A DNA stretch of 64,000 nucleotides from Rhodobacterales bacterium (GTDB taxonomy: Bacteria; Pseudomonadota; Alphaproteobacteria; Rhodobacterales; Rhodobacteraceae). How positions within the stretch are numbered: the stretch's first letter is position 1; each line of letters starts with the position of its first letter. Position numbers and translations under genes: made by a program. The stretch spans positions 1-64,000 of the forward strand of contig PDRY01000023.1 in assembly GCA_002748265.1 (NCBI GenBank), given 5' to 3'. The notes beneath the pieces were generated by a model. It searched no databases. It saw only the letters and a program-made list of their open reading frames with translations, and had not been told where the DNA came from. Below are positions 45,542 through 55,074 of the stretch, in pieces.

Positions 45542-45599
45542 GATCCTTGCCAGGCCCCGGATTTTCGCATTGTGGCGAACCGGGGGCTGGCCTAGGATC
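45542..45599 (+). promoter_or_regulatory. Long stem-loop in the clpP-clpX spacer
   Basis: The 58-base segment folds on itself almost completely: GATCCT...AGGATC at the base, GCCAG...CTGGC next, then CCCCGG...CCGGGG and an inner TTCGC...GCGAA. Only one internal mismatch, one bulge and one asymmetric A/T bulge are needed, for about 23 pairs. There is no downstream T-run, so an mRNA-processing, attenuation or stability element is more likely than a plain terminator. Confidence 0.65.
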
Positions 45600-45650
45600 A
45601 CCCGATATCGAGAGTGAAGACGGCCCATCGGGCACAAAGGTTGGCGACAC

Positions 45651-46913
45651 ATGGCGAATGCGAGCGGCGGCGACAGTAAGAACACCCTCTACTGCTCTTT
45701 CTGCGGGAAGAGTCAGCACGAGGTCCGCAAGCTGATCGCGGGCCCGACCGTCTTCATCTGCGACGAATGCGTCGAGCTGTGCATGGACATCATCCGGGAG
45801 GAGACCAAAGGCGCGGGCCTGAAGTCCTCTGACGGTGTGCCGACGCCTAAGGAAATCTGCGAGGTGCTGGACGATTACGTGATCGGCCAGGCCAAAGCGA
45901 AGCGCGTTTTGTCGGTGGCGGTGCACAACCACTACAAGCGGCTCGGCCATGCCGGGAAGACGGATATCGAGCTTTCGAAATCCAACATCCTGCTGATCGG
46001 CCCGACCGGCTGCGGCAAGACGCTTCTGGCCCAGACGCTGGCCCGGATTCTGGACGTGCCCTTCACCATGGCCGACGCGACCACGCTGACCGAAGCGGGC
46101 TATGTCGGGGAAGACGTTGAAAACATCATTCTGAAGTTGCTTCAGGCATCGGAATATAACGTCGAACGCGCACAGCGCGGCATCGTCTATATCGACGAGG
46201 TCGACAAGATCACCCGTAAGTCTGACAACCCCTCCATCACCCGCGACGTGAGCGGAGAAGGGGTCCAGCAGGCTCTGTTGAAGATCATGGAAGGCACTGT
46301 GGCGTCTGTTCCGCCGCAGGGCGGGCGCAAGCATCCGCAGCAGGAATTCCTGCAGGTCGATACGACCAATATCCTGTTCATCTGCGGCGGCGCCTTTGCT
46401 GGTCTGGACAAGATCATCTCCCAGCGGGGCAAGGGCTCTGCCATGGGGTTCGGCGCCGATGTGCGCGACATGGATGATCGCGGCGTCGGGGAGGTCTTCA
46501 AGGATCTCGAACCCGAAGACCTTCTGAAATTCGGCCTGATCCCGGAATTCGTCGGTCGTCTGCCGGTTCTGGCAACGCTCGAAGACCTGGACGAAGATGC
46601 GCTCGTCACCATCCTGACGGAGCCGAAGAACGCTCTGGTCAAGCAGTATCAGCGCCTCTTTGAGCTGGAAGACACCAAGCTTTCCTTCACCGATGATGCG
46701 CTGAAAGCGATCGCGCGCCGCGCCATCGAACGGAAGACTGGCGCGCGCGGTCTGCGCTCCATCCTCGAAGACATCCTGCTGGACACGATGTTCGACCTGC
46801 CCGGCATGGACGAGGTGACAGAGGTTGTCGTCAACGAAGAGGCCGTTGGCCCTGATGCAGAGCCGCTGATGATCTACGCCGACGACGCGAAGGAAAAGGC
46901 CTCCGCCGGTTAA
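45651..46913 (+). CDS. clpX: Clp protease ATPase subunit ClpX
   Basis: The 420-residue AAA+ unfoldase partners with ClpP. It has an N-terminal zinc-binding domain (YCSFCGKS and CDECVELC), Walker A GPTGCGKT, the pore-loop region GYVGEDVEN, Walker B YIDEVDKI, the RKSDN and arginine-containing sensor regions, and the C-terminal [12 protein letters not shown] segment. In alphaproteobacteria ClpXP degrades cell-cycle regulators. It lies downstream of clpP, probably on the same transcript with an internal regulatory hairpin. Confidence 0.97.
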   Translation: MANASGGDSKNTLYCSFCGKSQHEVRKLIAGPTVFICDECVELCMDIIREETKGAGLKSSDGVPTPKEICEVLDDYVIGQAKAKRVLSVAVHNHYKRLGHAGKTDIELSKSNILLIGPTGCGKTLLAQTLARILDVPFTMADATTLTEAGYVGEDVENIILKLLQASEYNVERAQRGIVYIDEVDKITRKSDNPSITRDVSGEGVQQALLKIMEGTVASVPPQGGRKHPQQEFLQVDTTNILFICGGAFAGLDKIISQRGKGSAMGFGADVRDMDDRGVGEVFKDLEPEDLLKFGLIPEFVGRLPVLATLEDLDEDALVTILTEPKNALVKQYQRLFELEDTKLSFTDDALKAIARRAIERKTGARGLRSILEDILLDTMFDLPGMDEVTEVVVNEEAVGPDAEPLMIYADDAKEKASAG

Positions 46914-46926
46914 AAGGGGAGGGGCC

Positions 46927-47304
46927 ATGCGCCGCCACATTTCGTCCGGGTCTGAATTCGAGTCGAAGATCGGCTACAGCCGCGCCGTTGTCTGCGACGG
47001 CTGGGCGTTCGTGTCGGGCACGACGGGCTATGATTATGGCACGATGACTTTGCCCGATAGCGTGGAGGCTCAATGCCGCCAGACACTGGCCAACATCGCC
47101 TCTGCCTTGGCGGAGGCGGGCGCCTCGCTCAACGATGTGGTGCGGGTGCATTATATTCTGCCCGATCGGGAGGACTTCCCCGCCTGCTGGCCGATCTTGT
47201 CAGAGGCGTTCGCCGTGGCACGACCGGCGGCGACGATGATCCAGTCGGAGCTGATGGACCCGGCCATGAAGATCGAAATCGAAGTGACCGCTCGCATCCC
47301 CTAG
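46927..47304 (+). CDS. ridA: RidA (YjgF/YER057c) family protein
   Basis: The 125-residue protein belongs to the Rid family of small trimeric deaminases that hydrolyse reactive enamine/imine intermediates, protecting PLP enzymes. [34 protein letters not shown] and [15 protein letters not shown] with a conserved arginine followed by EIEVTARIP fit the family. A ribosome-binding site (GGGGAGGGGCC) lies before the ATG, 13 bases after clpX. Confidence 0.88.
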   Translation: MRRHISSGSEFESKIGYSRAVVCDGWAFVSGTTGYDYGTMTLPDSVEAQCRQTLANIASALAEAGASLNDVVRVHYILPDREDFPACWPILSEAFAVARPAATMIQSELMDPAMKIEIEVTARIP

Positions 47305-47386
47305 CGCAATCTCGCCCGCCGCCGCGGGGGCTCTGGACCTGCGCGCGCCCTTGGGGCAAAAGGGAGCCAAGCAACGGAGACCTGCC

Positions 47387-47770
47387 ATGGGCGTTAAATC
47401 CTTCTTCTTGAAGTTCTTCACCTGGTGGAACGGCCAGACCTTCGGCACCCAGCTGTGGACCGCGCGCCATGGTGAGAAGGTAGGCGAGGACGATCAGGGC
47501 AACGTCTACTACCGGACCTCGGATGACGCGAAACGGTGGGTGATCTATGACGGCGAAGTCGAAGCCTCGCGCGTGCCGCCGGAGTGGCATGGCTGGTTGC
47601 ACCGCCTGTTCGATGAGCCCCCCAGCGAAAAGCCCCTGGTGCACAAGGACTGGGAAAAGCCGCACCTTCCGAACCTAACCGGCACCCCGCTGGCCTATGC
47701 GCCTCCGGGATCGCTGCGCCGGGCGGATCCGGCCCCGCGCCGCGACTATGAGGCCTGGAGCCCCGAGTAA
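47387..47770 (+). CDS. NADH:ubiquinone oxidoreductase NDUFA12-type subunit
   Basis: The 127-residue protein matches the alphaproteobacterial homologue of mitochondrial complex I subunit NDUFA12/B17.2. Motifs include [15 protein letters not shown] near the start, [32 protein letters not shown] in the middle and a Pro-rich C-terminus. The accessory subunit supports complex I assembly. The start 47387 (MGVKSFF) has CGGAGA upstream. Its stop overlaps the mlaD start (TAATG). Confidence 0.93.
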   Translation: MGVKSFFLKFFTWWNGQTFGTQLWTARHGEKVGEDDQGNVYYRTSDDAKRWVIYDGEVEASRVPPEWHGWLHRLFDEPPSEKPLVHKDWEKPHLPNLTGTPLAYAPPGSLRRADPAPRRDYEAWSPE

Positions 47771-48219
47771 TGCAAGCGAATCGCACCGAAGCAGTCGTCG
47801 GCGGGGTGGTCCTGCTGACGGCTGCCGCGTTTCTGACCTATGCGCTTGGCGTGACCGGGCAGGGGCCCAGCAGCGGTCGCTACCCTCTCACGGCGAGCTT
47901 TCGCTCTGTCGAAGGCATCTCGGAAGGCACGGAGATTCGCATGGCCGGTGTTCGGATCGGCCGCGTTGGAGATCTGGCGCTTGACCGCGAGACGTTCCGC
48001 GCAGAGGCCACCTTGATGATCGACGATGGCGTGCCCGTCCCCGAAGACAGCACGGTTGCAATCACCTCCGAGGGGATCTTGGGCGGAAATTTCGTGGAGA
48101 TCGTGCCCGGCGGCGCCCTGGAGGAGCTGTCCTCAGGCGATGAGATCCTCGACACCCAGGGCGCGGTCAGCCTGATCGGCCTGTTGATGAAATTCATCGC
48201 GGCGAATGAAGGAAACTAG
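47770..48219 (+). CDS. mlaD: MlaD-family periplasmic phospholipid transport protein
   Basis: The 149-residue protein has an N-terminal membrane anchor (AVVGGVVLLTAAAFLTYALGV) and a single MCE domain with FRSVEGISEGTEIRMAGVRIGRV and TSEGILGGNFVEIVPGG. MlaD hexamers carry phospholipids between the membranes. No mlaE or mlaF genes are beside it, so it must pair with components elsewhere. Starting on the stop of the NDUFA12 gene, it belongs to the NDUFA12-mlaD-DUF2155 unit seen in Rhodobacterales. Confidence 0.88.
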   Translation: MQANRTEAVVGGVVLLTAAAFLTYALGVTGQGPSSGRYPLTASFRSVEGISEGTEIRMAGVRIGRVGDLALDRETFRAEATLMIDDGVPVPEDSTVAITSEGILGGNFVEIVPGGALEELSSGDEILDTQGAVSLIGLLMKFIAANEGN

Positions 48220-48220
48220 G

Positions 48221-48571
48221 ATGCGCCTTCTCACTCTTGCCTTTCTGGCTCTCGCCGCGCCTGCGATGGCGCAGCAGGCCTCCACGGCCCCGGCTGGAGA
48301 GTTCCGAGTGCTCGACAAGACCACCGGAGAGCTGACGGATGTCACGCTGCGCGCGGGGGAGCACCGGACGATCGGGCTTTTGGACGTGACCTTGCGCGAG
48401 TGCCGCTATCCCGCAGGAAACGTAAATGGGGATGCTTACGGCTCCCTGTTGATCCGCTACCAGAGTGTCCCGGAGCCGGTCTTTGAAGGCTGGATGATCG
48501 CGTCTTCTCCGGCGCTCAATGCATTGGATCATCCGCGCTACGACGTCTGGATGCTGCGCTGTAAGACGTGA
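48221..48571 (+). CDS. DUF2155 exported protein
   Basis: The 116-residue protein has a signal peptide (MRLLTLAFLALAAPAMA) and the DUF2155 core: FRVLDKTTGELTDVTLRAG, LTLRECRYPAGN and FEGWMIASSPALNALDHPRYDVW. The ATG at 48221 with AAGGAA 6 bases upstream is preferred over ATG 48206. Its 3' end overlaps the convergent aat gene by 34 bases. Function is unknown, probably envelope-associated. Confidence 0.85.
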   Translation: MRLLTLAFLALAAPAMAQQASTAPAGEFRVLDKTTGELTDVTLRAGEHRTIGLLDVTLRECRYPAGNVNGDAYGSLLIRYQSVPEPVFEGWMIASSPALNALDHPRYDVWMLRCKT

Positions 48572-49182
48572 GTCAGATCGACCGGACGCGCGGCTAGGCT
48601 CGCGTTGAGTTCAACAGCCTCGTCAAGCCGCGCGCGATACGCTGCGCGGGAGATCTCGATGCCCCCCATCGACGCGAGATGATCGGTGATGAACTGGGTG
48701 TCGAACAGCGCAAACCCGCCCTCACGGAGAAGGTCCACAGTGACCGCCATGGCGATTTTCGAGGCGTCCCGCACCCGTGAGAACATGCTTTCGCCAAAGA
48801 AAGCGCCCCCGATGCTGACGCCGTAGAGCCCGCCCACGAGCCCGTTTTCATCCCGGATTTCAATCGAATGGGCGTGGCCGCGTTGGTGCAGTGCGAGGTA
48901 AAGCGCGGCGATCTCGGCGTTGATCCAGGTCTCCTGCCGGTCGGCGCAGCCCTCTACGACCCCGGCGAAGTCTTCGTTGACCGTTGCGTGCAGAGTTCCC
49001 CGCCGCATGGTGCGGGCCAGGGAACGTGAGATGTGAAATCCGTCCAGAGGAATGATCCCCCGCCGCCGCGGGTTCACCCAGAAGATTTCAGGATTGTCGC
49101 GCCCCTCTGCCATGGGGAAGAGCCCCGCCACATAGGCCCGCAGCAAGAGCTCGGGCGTGAGGGCGGGGCTTTCGTCGCGCAT
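48538..49182 (-). CDS. aat: Leucyl/phenylalanyl-tRNA-protein transferase
   Basis: The 214-residue enzyme adds Leu or Phe to proteins with N-terminal Lys or Arg, marking them for ClpS/ClpAP degradation (N-end rule). LRAYVAGLFPMAEG, FWVNPRRRGIIPLDGFHISRSL, TWINAEI and GGLYGVSIGGAFFGESMFS are family motifs. The start at 49182 ([13 protein letters not shown]) overlaps the accC stop (ATGA), so it is the last gene of the accB-accC-aat operon. Confidence 0.94.
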   Translation of the reverse strand: MRDESPALTPELLLRAYVAGLFPMAEGRDNPEIFWVNPRRRGIIPLDGFHISRSLARTMRRGTLHATVNEDFAGVVEGCADRQETWINAEIAALYLALHQRGHAHSIEIRDENGLVGGLYGVSIGGAFFGESMFSRVRDASKIAMAVTVDLLREGGFALFDTQFITDHLASMGGIEISRAAYRARLDEAVELNASLAARPVDLTHVLQRSIQTS

Positions 49183-50534
49183 CAGGCTTGGGTGGCTTGC
49201 TCCAGCCACCGCTCCAGCCAGTGGATGTTGTAGTCACCGCTATGGATGTCCGGCTCTTCCAGCAGGGCATGGAACAGCGGCACGGTCGTATCGACGCCGT
49301 CCACGATCAGCTCTCCGAGGGCGCGCTTGAGCCGGGCAAGCGCGGCGGGGCGGTCCGGGCCATGCACGATCAGCTTGCCGATCAAGCTGTCGTAATAGGG
49401 CGGGATCGAATAGCCGTCATAGAGCGCGCTGTCGATCCGAACGCCCAGCCCGCCGGGGGCGTGATACTGGGTGATCTTGCCGGGGCAGGGCGCGAAATCG
49501 GGCAGGCGTTCCGCATTGATCCGCACCTCGATGGCGTGGCCATTCAGCTGCAGGTCGTCTTGGGTGAAGGACATGTCCTCCCCGGCGGCGACGCGGATTT
49601 GCTCCCGCACGAGATCGACCCCGAAGATGCCTTCGGTCACCGGATGCTCCACCTGAAGACGGGTGTTCATCTCGATGAAGTAGAATTCGCCCTTCTCGTA
49701 GAGGAATTCGATCGTCCCGGCGCCAATATAGTTGATCTTGGCCACAGCATCGGCGCAGACCTTGCCGATCTTGGCCCGCTCTTCGGGGGTGATGCAGGGG
49801 CCGGGGGCCTCCTCGAACACCTTCTGGTGGCGGCGCTGCAGGGAACAGTCCCGCTCGCCCAGATGCACGGCGCGGCCTTTGCCGTCCCCAAAGACCTGGA
49901 TTTCGATATGGCGCGGCGTGGTCAGATATTTCTCAATATAGACCTCATCGTTGCCAAAGGCGGCTTTTGCTTCGGCGCGTGCGGTCTGGAAGGCGGATTT
50001 CATCTCACCCGCATTGCGCGCGACCTTCATGCCGCGCCCGCCGCCACCTGCCGTGGCTTTGATGATGACCGGGTAGCCCATTTCGGCGCCCAGCTTTTCG
50101 GCCTCTTCCAGCGTGGGGACGCCGCCGTCCGATCCGGGCACGCAGGGCACGCCAAGCGCCTTCATCGTGTCCTTCGCGGTGATCTTGTCGCCCATGACGC
50201 GGATGTGTTCTGCCGAGGGGCCGATGAAGGTCAGCCCGTGGTCTTCGACGATCTGCACGAAATTGGCGTTCTCCGACAGGAAGCCGTAGCCGGGGTGGAT
50301 CGCCTGGGCGCCCGAGATTTCGCAGGCGGAGATGATCGCCGGCATCGACAGGTAGCTGGCCGAAGCGGGCGCGGGGCCGATGCAGACGCTTTCATCGGCC
50401 ATGCGGACGTGCATGGCGTCGGCGTCGGCGGTGGAATGCACCGCAACGCTTTGGATGCCCATTTCCCGCGCGGCGCGGATGACGCGCAGGGCGATTTCGC
50501 CGCGGTTGGCGATGAGGATTTTGTCGAACATCAT
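49182..50534 (-). CDS. accC: Biotin carboxylase subunit of acetyl-CoA carboxylase
   Basis: The 450-residue enzyme carboxylates biotin on AccB using ATP and bicarbonate. The N-terminal [19 protein letters not shown], the ATP-grasp motif GGGGRGMK and [16 protein letters not shown] are diagnostic. Two adjacent ATG codons (50534 and 50531) are possible; both overlap the accB stop, so translation is coupled. It provides malonyl-CoA for fatty acid synthesis with AccA/AccD elsewhere. Confidence 0.96.
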   Translation of the reverse strand: MMFDKILIANRGEIALRVIRAAREMGIQSVAVHSTADADAMHVRMADESVCIGPAPASASYLSMPAIISACEISGAQAIHPGYGFLSENANFVQIVEDHGLTFIGPSAEHIRVMGDKITAKDTMKALGVPCVPGSDGGVPTLEEAEKLGAEMGYPVIIKATAGGGGRGMKVARNAGEMKSAFQTARAEAKAAFGNDEVYIEKYLTTPRHIEIQVFGDGKGRAVHLGERDCSLQRRHQKVFEEAPGPCITPEERAKIGKVCADAVAKINYIGAGTIEFLYEKGEFYFIEMNTRLQVEHPVTEGIFGVDLVREQIRVAAGEDMSFTQDDLQLNGHAIEVRINAERLPDFAPCPGKITQYHAPGGLGVRIDSALYDGYSIPPYYDSLIGKLIVHGPDRPAALARLKRALGELIVDGVDTTVPLFHALLEEPDIHSGDYNIHWLERWLEQATQA

Positions 50535-51031
50535 TCGATAATCATCAGCGGCGCGCCGAATTCGACGGGCGCTCCGTCTTCCACGAGGATCCGGGTGACC
50601 TTGCCTGCGCGCGGGGCCGGGATCTGGTTCATGGTCTTCATGGCTTCGACGATCAGCAGGGTCTGGCCTTCGGTCACGCTGTCACCAACCGAGACAAAAG
50701 AGGGCGTTCCGGGCTCCGGCTGAAGGTAGACGGTGCCGACCATCGGAGAGGTCACCGCGCCGGGATGTGCGGCGGGGTCTTCGGCGGCGGGGGCTGCGGG
50801 GGCCGCGGCAGCAGCGGGGGCGGCCGCGGGCGCTGCGACCGGGGCGGCGACGCTGACGGGGGCCGGAGCGGCAGCGATCGCGGGGGCCTGACGGCTCACC
50901 CGGACGTTCAGGCGACCGTCGTCGCCGTATTCGCGCTTGACCTCCAGCTCGGTCAGGTCGTTTTCATTGAGCAGCTCCGCCAGAGCGCGGATGAAGGCCA
51001 CATCGCTGTCGGCGTTTTTTTTCTGTGTCAT
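50531..51031 (-). CDS. accB: Biotin carboxyl carrier protein of acetyl-CoA carboxylase
   Basis: The 166-residue protein has an N-terminal helical part ([22 protein letters not shown]), a central Ala/Pro-rich linker of about 40 residues and a biotinyl domain with EAMKTMN, in which the Lys is biotinylated. It is the first gene of the accB-accC-aat operon on the minus strand. Confidence 0.96.
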   Translation of the reverse strand: MTQKKNADSDVAFIRALAELLNENDLTELEVKREYGDDGRLNVRVSRQAPAIAAAPAPVSVAAPVAAPAAAPAAAAAPAAPAAEDPAAHPGAVTSPMVGTVYLQPEPGTPSFVSVGDSVTEGQTLLIVEAMKTMNQIPAPRAGKVTRILVEDGAPVEFGAPLMIIE

Positions 51032-51138
51032 TGCGGGTCGCGATCTTTCACCTAAGGGGTTCTGCGCCGCCTTATAGCGATAACGCAGAGCAGAAGAAAG
51101 CGGATGACGAAGGGGAAAGCGCGGCCCCCTGCATCAAC

Positions 51139-51168
51139 AAAAAAGCCGCCACCCGTGAGGGCAGCGGC
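51139..51168 (-). terminator. Intrinsic terminator of the liv-type operon
   Basis: On the minus strand GCCGCTGCCC and GGGTGGCGGC pair over 10 bp (two wobbles) around a 4-base loop, followed by six T. It lies about 40 bases after the livF stop. A second hairpin, CCCCCG-TAAA-CGGGGG, sits between it and the stop. Confidence 0.85.
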
Positions 51169-51208
51169 CAGGTCGACCCCCGTAAACGGGGGCCGGCAGG
51201 GAAAAACT

Positions 51209-52012
51209 TCAGATCGCCAGATATTCCGCACGCAGCTCGTCGTTCTCCAGCACCTCTTTCGCGGAGCCGTCGAAGACGACAGAGCCGGTGTCGAGGATCA
51301 CGGCCCGGTCCGACAGGTTCAGCGCGGCGACGGCGTTTTGTTCCACGATCACCGTGGTGATGCCCTGATCGCGGATTGTCTCCAGCGTCCGGGCGATCTC
51401 TTGCACGATGACCGGGGCCAGCCCTTCATAGGGCTCGTCCAGCAGCAGCACCTTGATGTCGCGGGTCAGGGCGCGGGCGATGGCGAGCATCTGTTGCTCG
51501 CCCCCTGACAGGGTGACACCCTCTTGCTTGCGCCGCTCACGCAGGCGCGGAAAGAGGTCGTAGACCCGCTCAATCGACCAGCCGTGATCGGGGGCGATCT
51601 GAGCCAGTTCAAGGTTCTCCTCCACTGTCAGGCCGGGGATGATGCAACGATCTTCGGGCACTAGGGCAATGCCCGCGCGGGCGGCCTGGAAACTCTTCAT
51701 CTCGTGCAGCGGCTGGTGGTCCAACCAGATTTCCCCGTGGCGCAGCTCTGGATCGCCCATGCGGGCAATGGTGCGCAGGGTCGAGGTCTTGCCCGCGCCG
51801 TTGCGCCCCAGAAGCGCGAGGATCTCGCCTTCGTGGATGTTAAAGCTCACGCCCTGCACGATGTAGCTCTCGCCGTAATAGGCCTGAACGTCCCAGACGG
51901 AGAGGTAGGGGTGATGGGTCGCCGCATTGTTGGCGCCGGGCTTGTACTCCCCCGAATGCATGGGCTGGTGCAGGCCGGACTTGGTGCCGGGGTCGATGAT
52001 CTTGTCGCTCAT
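51209..52012 (-). CDS. livF: Branched-chain amino acid/amide ABC transporter ATPase LivF-type
   Basis: The 267-residue ATPase shows Walker A GRNGAGKT, signature LSGGEQQM and Walker B VLLLDEPYEGLAP, characteristic of LivF. It carries about 35 extra N-terminal residues before the usual start of the fold, with no recognised domain. ATG 52012 has GAGGAGA 7 bases upstream. It is the last gene of the five-gene operon (binding protein, livH, livM, livG, livF). Confidence 0.93.
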   Translation of the reverse strand: MSDKIIDPGTKSGLHQPMHSGEYKPGANNAATHHPYLSVWDVQAYYGESYIVQGVSFNIHEGEILALLGRNGAGKTSTLRTIARMGDPELRHGEIWLDHQPLHEMKSFQAARAGIALVPEDRCIIPGLTVEENLELAQIAPDHGWSIERVYDLFPRLRERRKQEGVTLSGGEQQMLAIARALTRDIKVLLLDEPYEGLAPVIVQEIARTLETIRDQGITTVIVEQNAVAALNLSDRAVILDTGSVVFDGSAKEVLENDELRAEYLAI

Positions 52013-52023
52013 GGCATGTCTCC

Positions 52024-52782
52024 TCAAACCTGCGCTTCACCCAGATACGCTTCGCGCACCTTGGGATGGCCTTTGATGTTTTCGGGGGTTTCTTCGACCA
52101 GCGGCGTGCCCTGGGCCAGCACCGTGATCCGGTCGGCCAGGGAAAACACGACATGCATGTCGTGTTCGATGATCGCCATGGTGATGTCGCGCTTTTCCTT
52201 GATCTCCTTGAGAAGGTCGATCGTGTTGTTGGTATCGGCGCGCGCCATGCCCGCGGTCGGCTCGTCCAGCAGCAAAAGCCGGGGCTCCTGCACCAGGCAC
52301 ATGGCCATCTCAAGGCGGCGTTTGTCCCCGCGCGAGAGGTTCTTGGCCACGATGTCCCCTTTGTCGAGCATGTTGACATCGGCCAGCATCGCGTCGGCCT
52401 GATCCCCGATCTCGCCCTCGGCTTCGACGGTTTCCAGGGCGTGCATGCGGAAGGCCCCATCCCGCTTGGCAAAGCACGGGATCAGGACGTTTTCGCGCAC
52501 GGTCAGATCCCCGAAAATCTCCGGGGTCTGGAACACGCGGCTGATGCCCATCTGGTTAATCTCATGGGGTTTGCGGCCCAGCACGCTCTGCCCGTCGAAC
52601 ATCACCGATCCGGTGTCCGGGATCAGCTTGCCGACCAGGCAGTTGAGCAGCGTGGACTTGCCCGCCCCGTTGGGGCCGATGATCGCATGGACGGAGTTTT
52701 CCATCACCGACAGGTTCACATCGCCCAGGGCCTGAAGCCCGCCGAAGCGCTTGCCGACGCCTTTGACTTCCAGAAGTCCCAT
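52024..52782 (-). CDS. livG: Branched-chain amino acid/amide ABC transporter ATPase LivG-type
   Basis: The 252-residue ATPase has Walker A GPNGAGKST, signature LSRGDKRR (a common LivG-type divergence from LSGGQ), and Walker B LLLLDEPTAGM. FQTPEIFGDLTVRENV is the typical Q-loop region. ATG 52782 (MGLLEVKGV) has AAGGA upstream. The livM stop lies 1 base upstream, so the genes are co-translated. Confidence 0.93.
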   Translation of the reverse strand: MGLLEVKGVGKRFGGLQALGDVNLSVMENSVHAIIGPNGAGKSTLLNCLVGKLIPDTGSVMFDGQSVLGRKPHEINQMGISRVFQTPEIFGDLTVRENVLIPCFAKRDGAFRMHALETVEAEGEIGDQADAMLADVNMLDKGDIVAKNLSRGDKRRLEMAMCLVQEPRLLLLDEPTAGMARADTNNTIDLLKEIKEKRDITMAIIEHDMHVVFSLADRITVLAQGTPLVEETPENIKGHPKVREAYLGEAQV

Positions 52783-52783
52783 A

Positions 52784-53950
52784 TCAATTGTCCTTCTTGT
52801 TGCGGCGGAAGGCCCGCGCGATGCGCTGCCCGCCTTCAACCAGCCCACCGGGGAGGAAGATCACGACCAGCATGAACAGGATGCCAAGCGTCAGGTGCCA
52901 GCCTTTGCCCACAAAGGGGTGCACGATGGTGATCAGGAAATCTTCAATCCCGTCGGGCAGGAAGGCGAACCACTGGTGCAAGATGCCATCGTTGATCTTC
53001 GAGAGGATGTTTTCGAAGTATTTGATGAATCCCGCGCCCAGCACCGGCCCCATCAGGGTGCCCGCGCCGCCGAGGATGGTCATCAGGACGACCTCGCCGG
53101 AGGCGGTCCACAGCATCCGATCGGCGCCCGCCAGCGGATCCATCGCCGCCATCAGGCCACCGGCCAGACCGGCATACATGCCCGAGATGACGAAGGCCGC
53201 GAGCGTGTAAGGCTTGGCGTTCAGCCCGGTGTAGCTCATCCGGTTCTGGTTCGACTTCACCGCGCGCAGCATCATCCCGAAGGGCGAGCGGAAGATCCGC
53301 AGGCTCAGGTAGAAGGCGAGGATCGCGATCACGGCGCAGAAGTAGTAGCCGACATTGAAGGTCCACAGGCGGCCCAGGGCTTCGACCTGGGTCGAGGCGT
53401 TCATCGGGATGCCGAAGAGGTTCGTCACCGGCAGCGATCCGTTGGTCGCGGCGGCATCCAGGATGCGCGGGTCGTCCAGTTCAAGCTGCAGGCCGGTCTC
53501 GCCATTGGTGATCGGGGTGAGCACCGAATAGGCGAGCGAGTAGCTCATCTGCGCGAAGGCCAGCGTGAGGATCGAGAAGTAGATCCCGGAGCGCCGCAGC
53601 GAGATGTAGCCGATCAGCAGCGCGAACAGCCCTGCGACGATCACCGCCAGGATGATGGCCGGAATGACGTTCATGCTCAGCAGTTTGAACATCCAGACCG
53701 CCGAATAGGAGCCCACCCCAAGGAAGGCCGCATGGCCAAAGGACAGGTAGCCGGTCAGGCCAAAGAGGATGTTGAAGCCGATGGCAAAGATGCCAAAGAT
53801 CGCAAACCGCTGCATCAGGTCCGGGTAGCCCGCGTTGAACTGCGCCAGCGACGAGCTTTCCGCAAAGGGTTGCGTCAGGATCGGGGTTGCGAGCGTGAGG
53901 AACATCACGATCAGCAGGAACTTGGTGTCTTTGGAATTCAGTCCAAGCAT
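52784..53950 (-). CDS. livM: Branched-chain amino acid/amide ABC transporter permease LivM-type
   Basis: The 388-residue inner-membrane protein has about 10 helices and the LivM signature [36 protein letters not shown] marks the C-terminal conserved loop. With LivH it forms the translocation path. The substrate class (branched-chain amino acids, urea, amides) is not set by the permease. livH ends 3 bases upstream. Confidence 0.93.
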   Translation of the reverse strand: MLGLNSKDTKFLLIVMFLTLATPILTQPFAESSSLAQFNAGYPDLMQRFAIFGIFAIGFNILFGLTGYLSFGHAAFLGVGSYSAVWMFKLLSMNVIPAIILAVIVAGLFALLIGYISLRRSGIYFSILTLAFAQMSYSLAYSVLTPITNGETGLQLELDDPRILDAAATNGSLPVTNLFGIPMNASTQVEALGRLWTFNVGYYFCAVIAILAFYLSLRIFRSPFGMMLRAVKSNQNRMSYTGLNAKPYTLAAFVISGMYAGLAGGLMAAMDPLAGADRMLWTASGEVVLMTILGGAGTLMGPVLGAGFIKYFENILSKINDGILHQWFAFLPDGIEDFLITIVHPFVGKGWHLTLGILFMLVVIFLPGGLVEGGQRIARAFRRNKKDN

Positions 53951-53953
53951 GAA

Positions 53954-54976
53954 TCAGTCCTCCATCACGCCCTTGCGGCCCATGAGGCCCCTCGGACGGG
54001 TCAGCAGAATGATGATGGCAACGAGATAGATGATGATCTGGTCGATGCCGGGGAAGATGGATTTGACCTCGGTCATGGAGGCAAAGCTCTGCAGGATGCC
54101 CAGCAGGAAACCTGCCGCGACCGCTCCGGGCAGGGAGCCCATGCCGCCGACCACGACGACGACGAAGCTCAGCACCAGGAAATCCATCCCGAAATGATAG
54201 TTGGGCGACAGGATCGGTGTGTACATGACCCCCGCCAGCCCCGCGACGACGGCCGCAAGCGCGAACATCGCGGTAAAGCGGCGATCAATGTCGATGCCCA
54301 GCAGCCCCACGGTGTCGCGATCGGCCATGCCTGCGCGGACCACCATCCCGAAGGTGGTGAATTGCAGGAAGGCGAACACGGCGCCGATGACGAGCAGCGC
54401 GAAGATGAAGTAGACGATCCGCCACACCGGATAGATCACATCCATCCCGAACAGGGCGCCCACATTGGCGACGCCGTTCAGAGCGTCGGGCGCGGCCACT
54501 TGGATCGGGTTGGCGCCGTAGTAGTACTTGATGATCTCTTGCAGCACGATGGCGAGCCCGAAGGTCACAAGGATCTGGTCCGCATGGGGCCGGTTGTAGA
54601 AATGCTTGATCAACCCGCGCTCCATTGCGTAGCCGACGGCGATCATCACAGGCACCGCCAGCAGGATGGAAAGAGGGACCGACCAGTCGATCACCCAGGC
54701 GCCGAAATCGGGGCCGAACCAGGCTTCGACATAGGGGGTCTTGACCTTGGCGGGGTTGCCCAGGAAGTCCGTCTTGTTCGGGTCGATGGTTTCAAAGCTG
54801 AGATTCAGGAGCCGCTGCATCGTCACGGCGCAAAAGGCGCCGATCATGAACAGAGCCCCGTGAGCGAAGTTCACGACCCCCAGCGTGCCAAAGATCAAGG
54901 TCAGCCCGAGCGCGATCAGCGCATAGGCAGAGCCCTTGTCCAGCCCGTTGAGAATCTGAAGGAATATAGCGTCCAT
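53954..54976 (-). CDS. livH: Branched-chain amino acid/amide ABC transporter permease LivH-type
   Basis: The 340-residue inner-membrane protein has about eight helices and starts with IFLQILNGLDKGSAYALIALGLTLIFGTLGVVNFAHG, the LivH signature. VVVVGGMGSLPGAVAAGFLLG is the EAA-like loop. It shows a longer periplasmic segment (DPNKTDFLGNPAKVKTPYVE) than E. coli LivH, common in Rhodobacterales. It pairs with LivM. Confidence 0.93.
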   Translation of the reverse strand: MDAIFLQILNGLDKGSAYALIALGLTLIFGTLGVVNFAHGALFMIGAFCAVTMQRLLNLSFETIDPNKTDFLGNPAKVKTPYVEAWFGPDFGAWVIDWSVPLSILLAVPVMIAVGYAMERGLIKHFYNRPHADQILVTFGLAIVLQEIIKYYYGANPIQVAAPDALNGVANVGALFGMDVIYPVWRIVYFIFALLVIGAVFAFLQFTTFGMVVRAGMADRDTVGLLGIDIDRRFTAMFALAAVVAGLAGVMYTPILSPNYHFGMDFLVLSFVVVVVGGMGSLPGAVAAGFLLGILQSFASMTEVKSIFPGIDQIIIYLVAIIILLTRPRGLMGRKGVMED

Positions 54977-55035
54977 GGACCCATGCCTTCCTGATTGGAG
55001 ATGTGTCGGGAAAGCCCCGTCCGGGGCCTGAGAAT

Positions 55036-55061
55036 GGGGCCGCGCCGCAGGACGCGGCCCC
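55036..55061 (-). terminator. Intercistronic hairpin between binding-protein gene and livH
   Basis: GGGGCCGCG and CGCGGCCCC form a perfect 9-bp stem with an 8-base loop, 13 bases after the binding-protein stop. A second small stem (GCCCCG-TC-CGGGGC) follows. No T-run follows. The arrangement fits partial termination or 3' protection that makes more binding protein than permease. Confidence 0.6.
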
Positions 55062-55074
55062 GATAGGGTTCGGC

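Noticed and set aside
44739-46940. 733-codon minus-strand open frame opposite clpP and clpX
   Set aside because: It spans two certain genes and their spacer and has no recognised domain; explained by third-position GC bias.
52751-54994. 747-codon plus-strand open frame opposite the liv permease genes
   Set aside because: The Asp/His/Gln-rich translation is the complement of hydrophobic permease codons and has no family resemblance.
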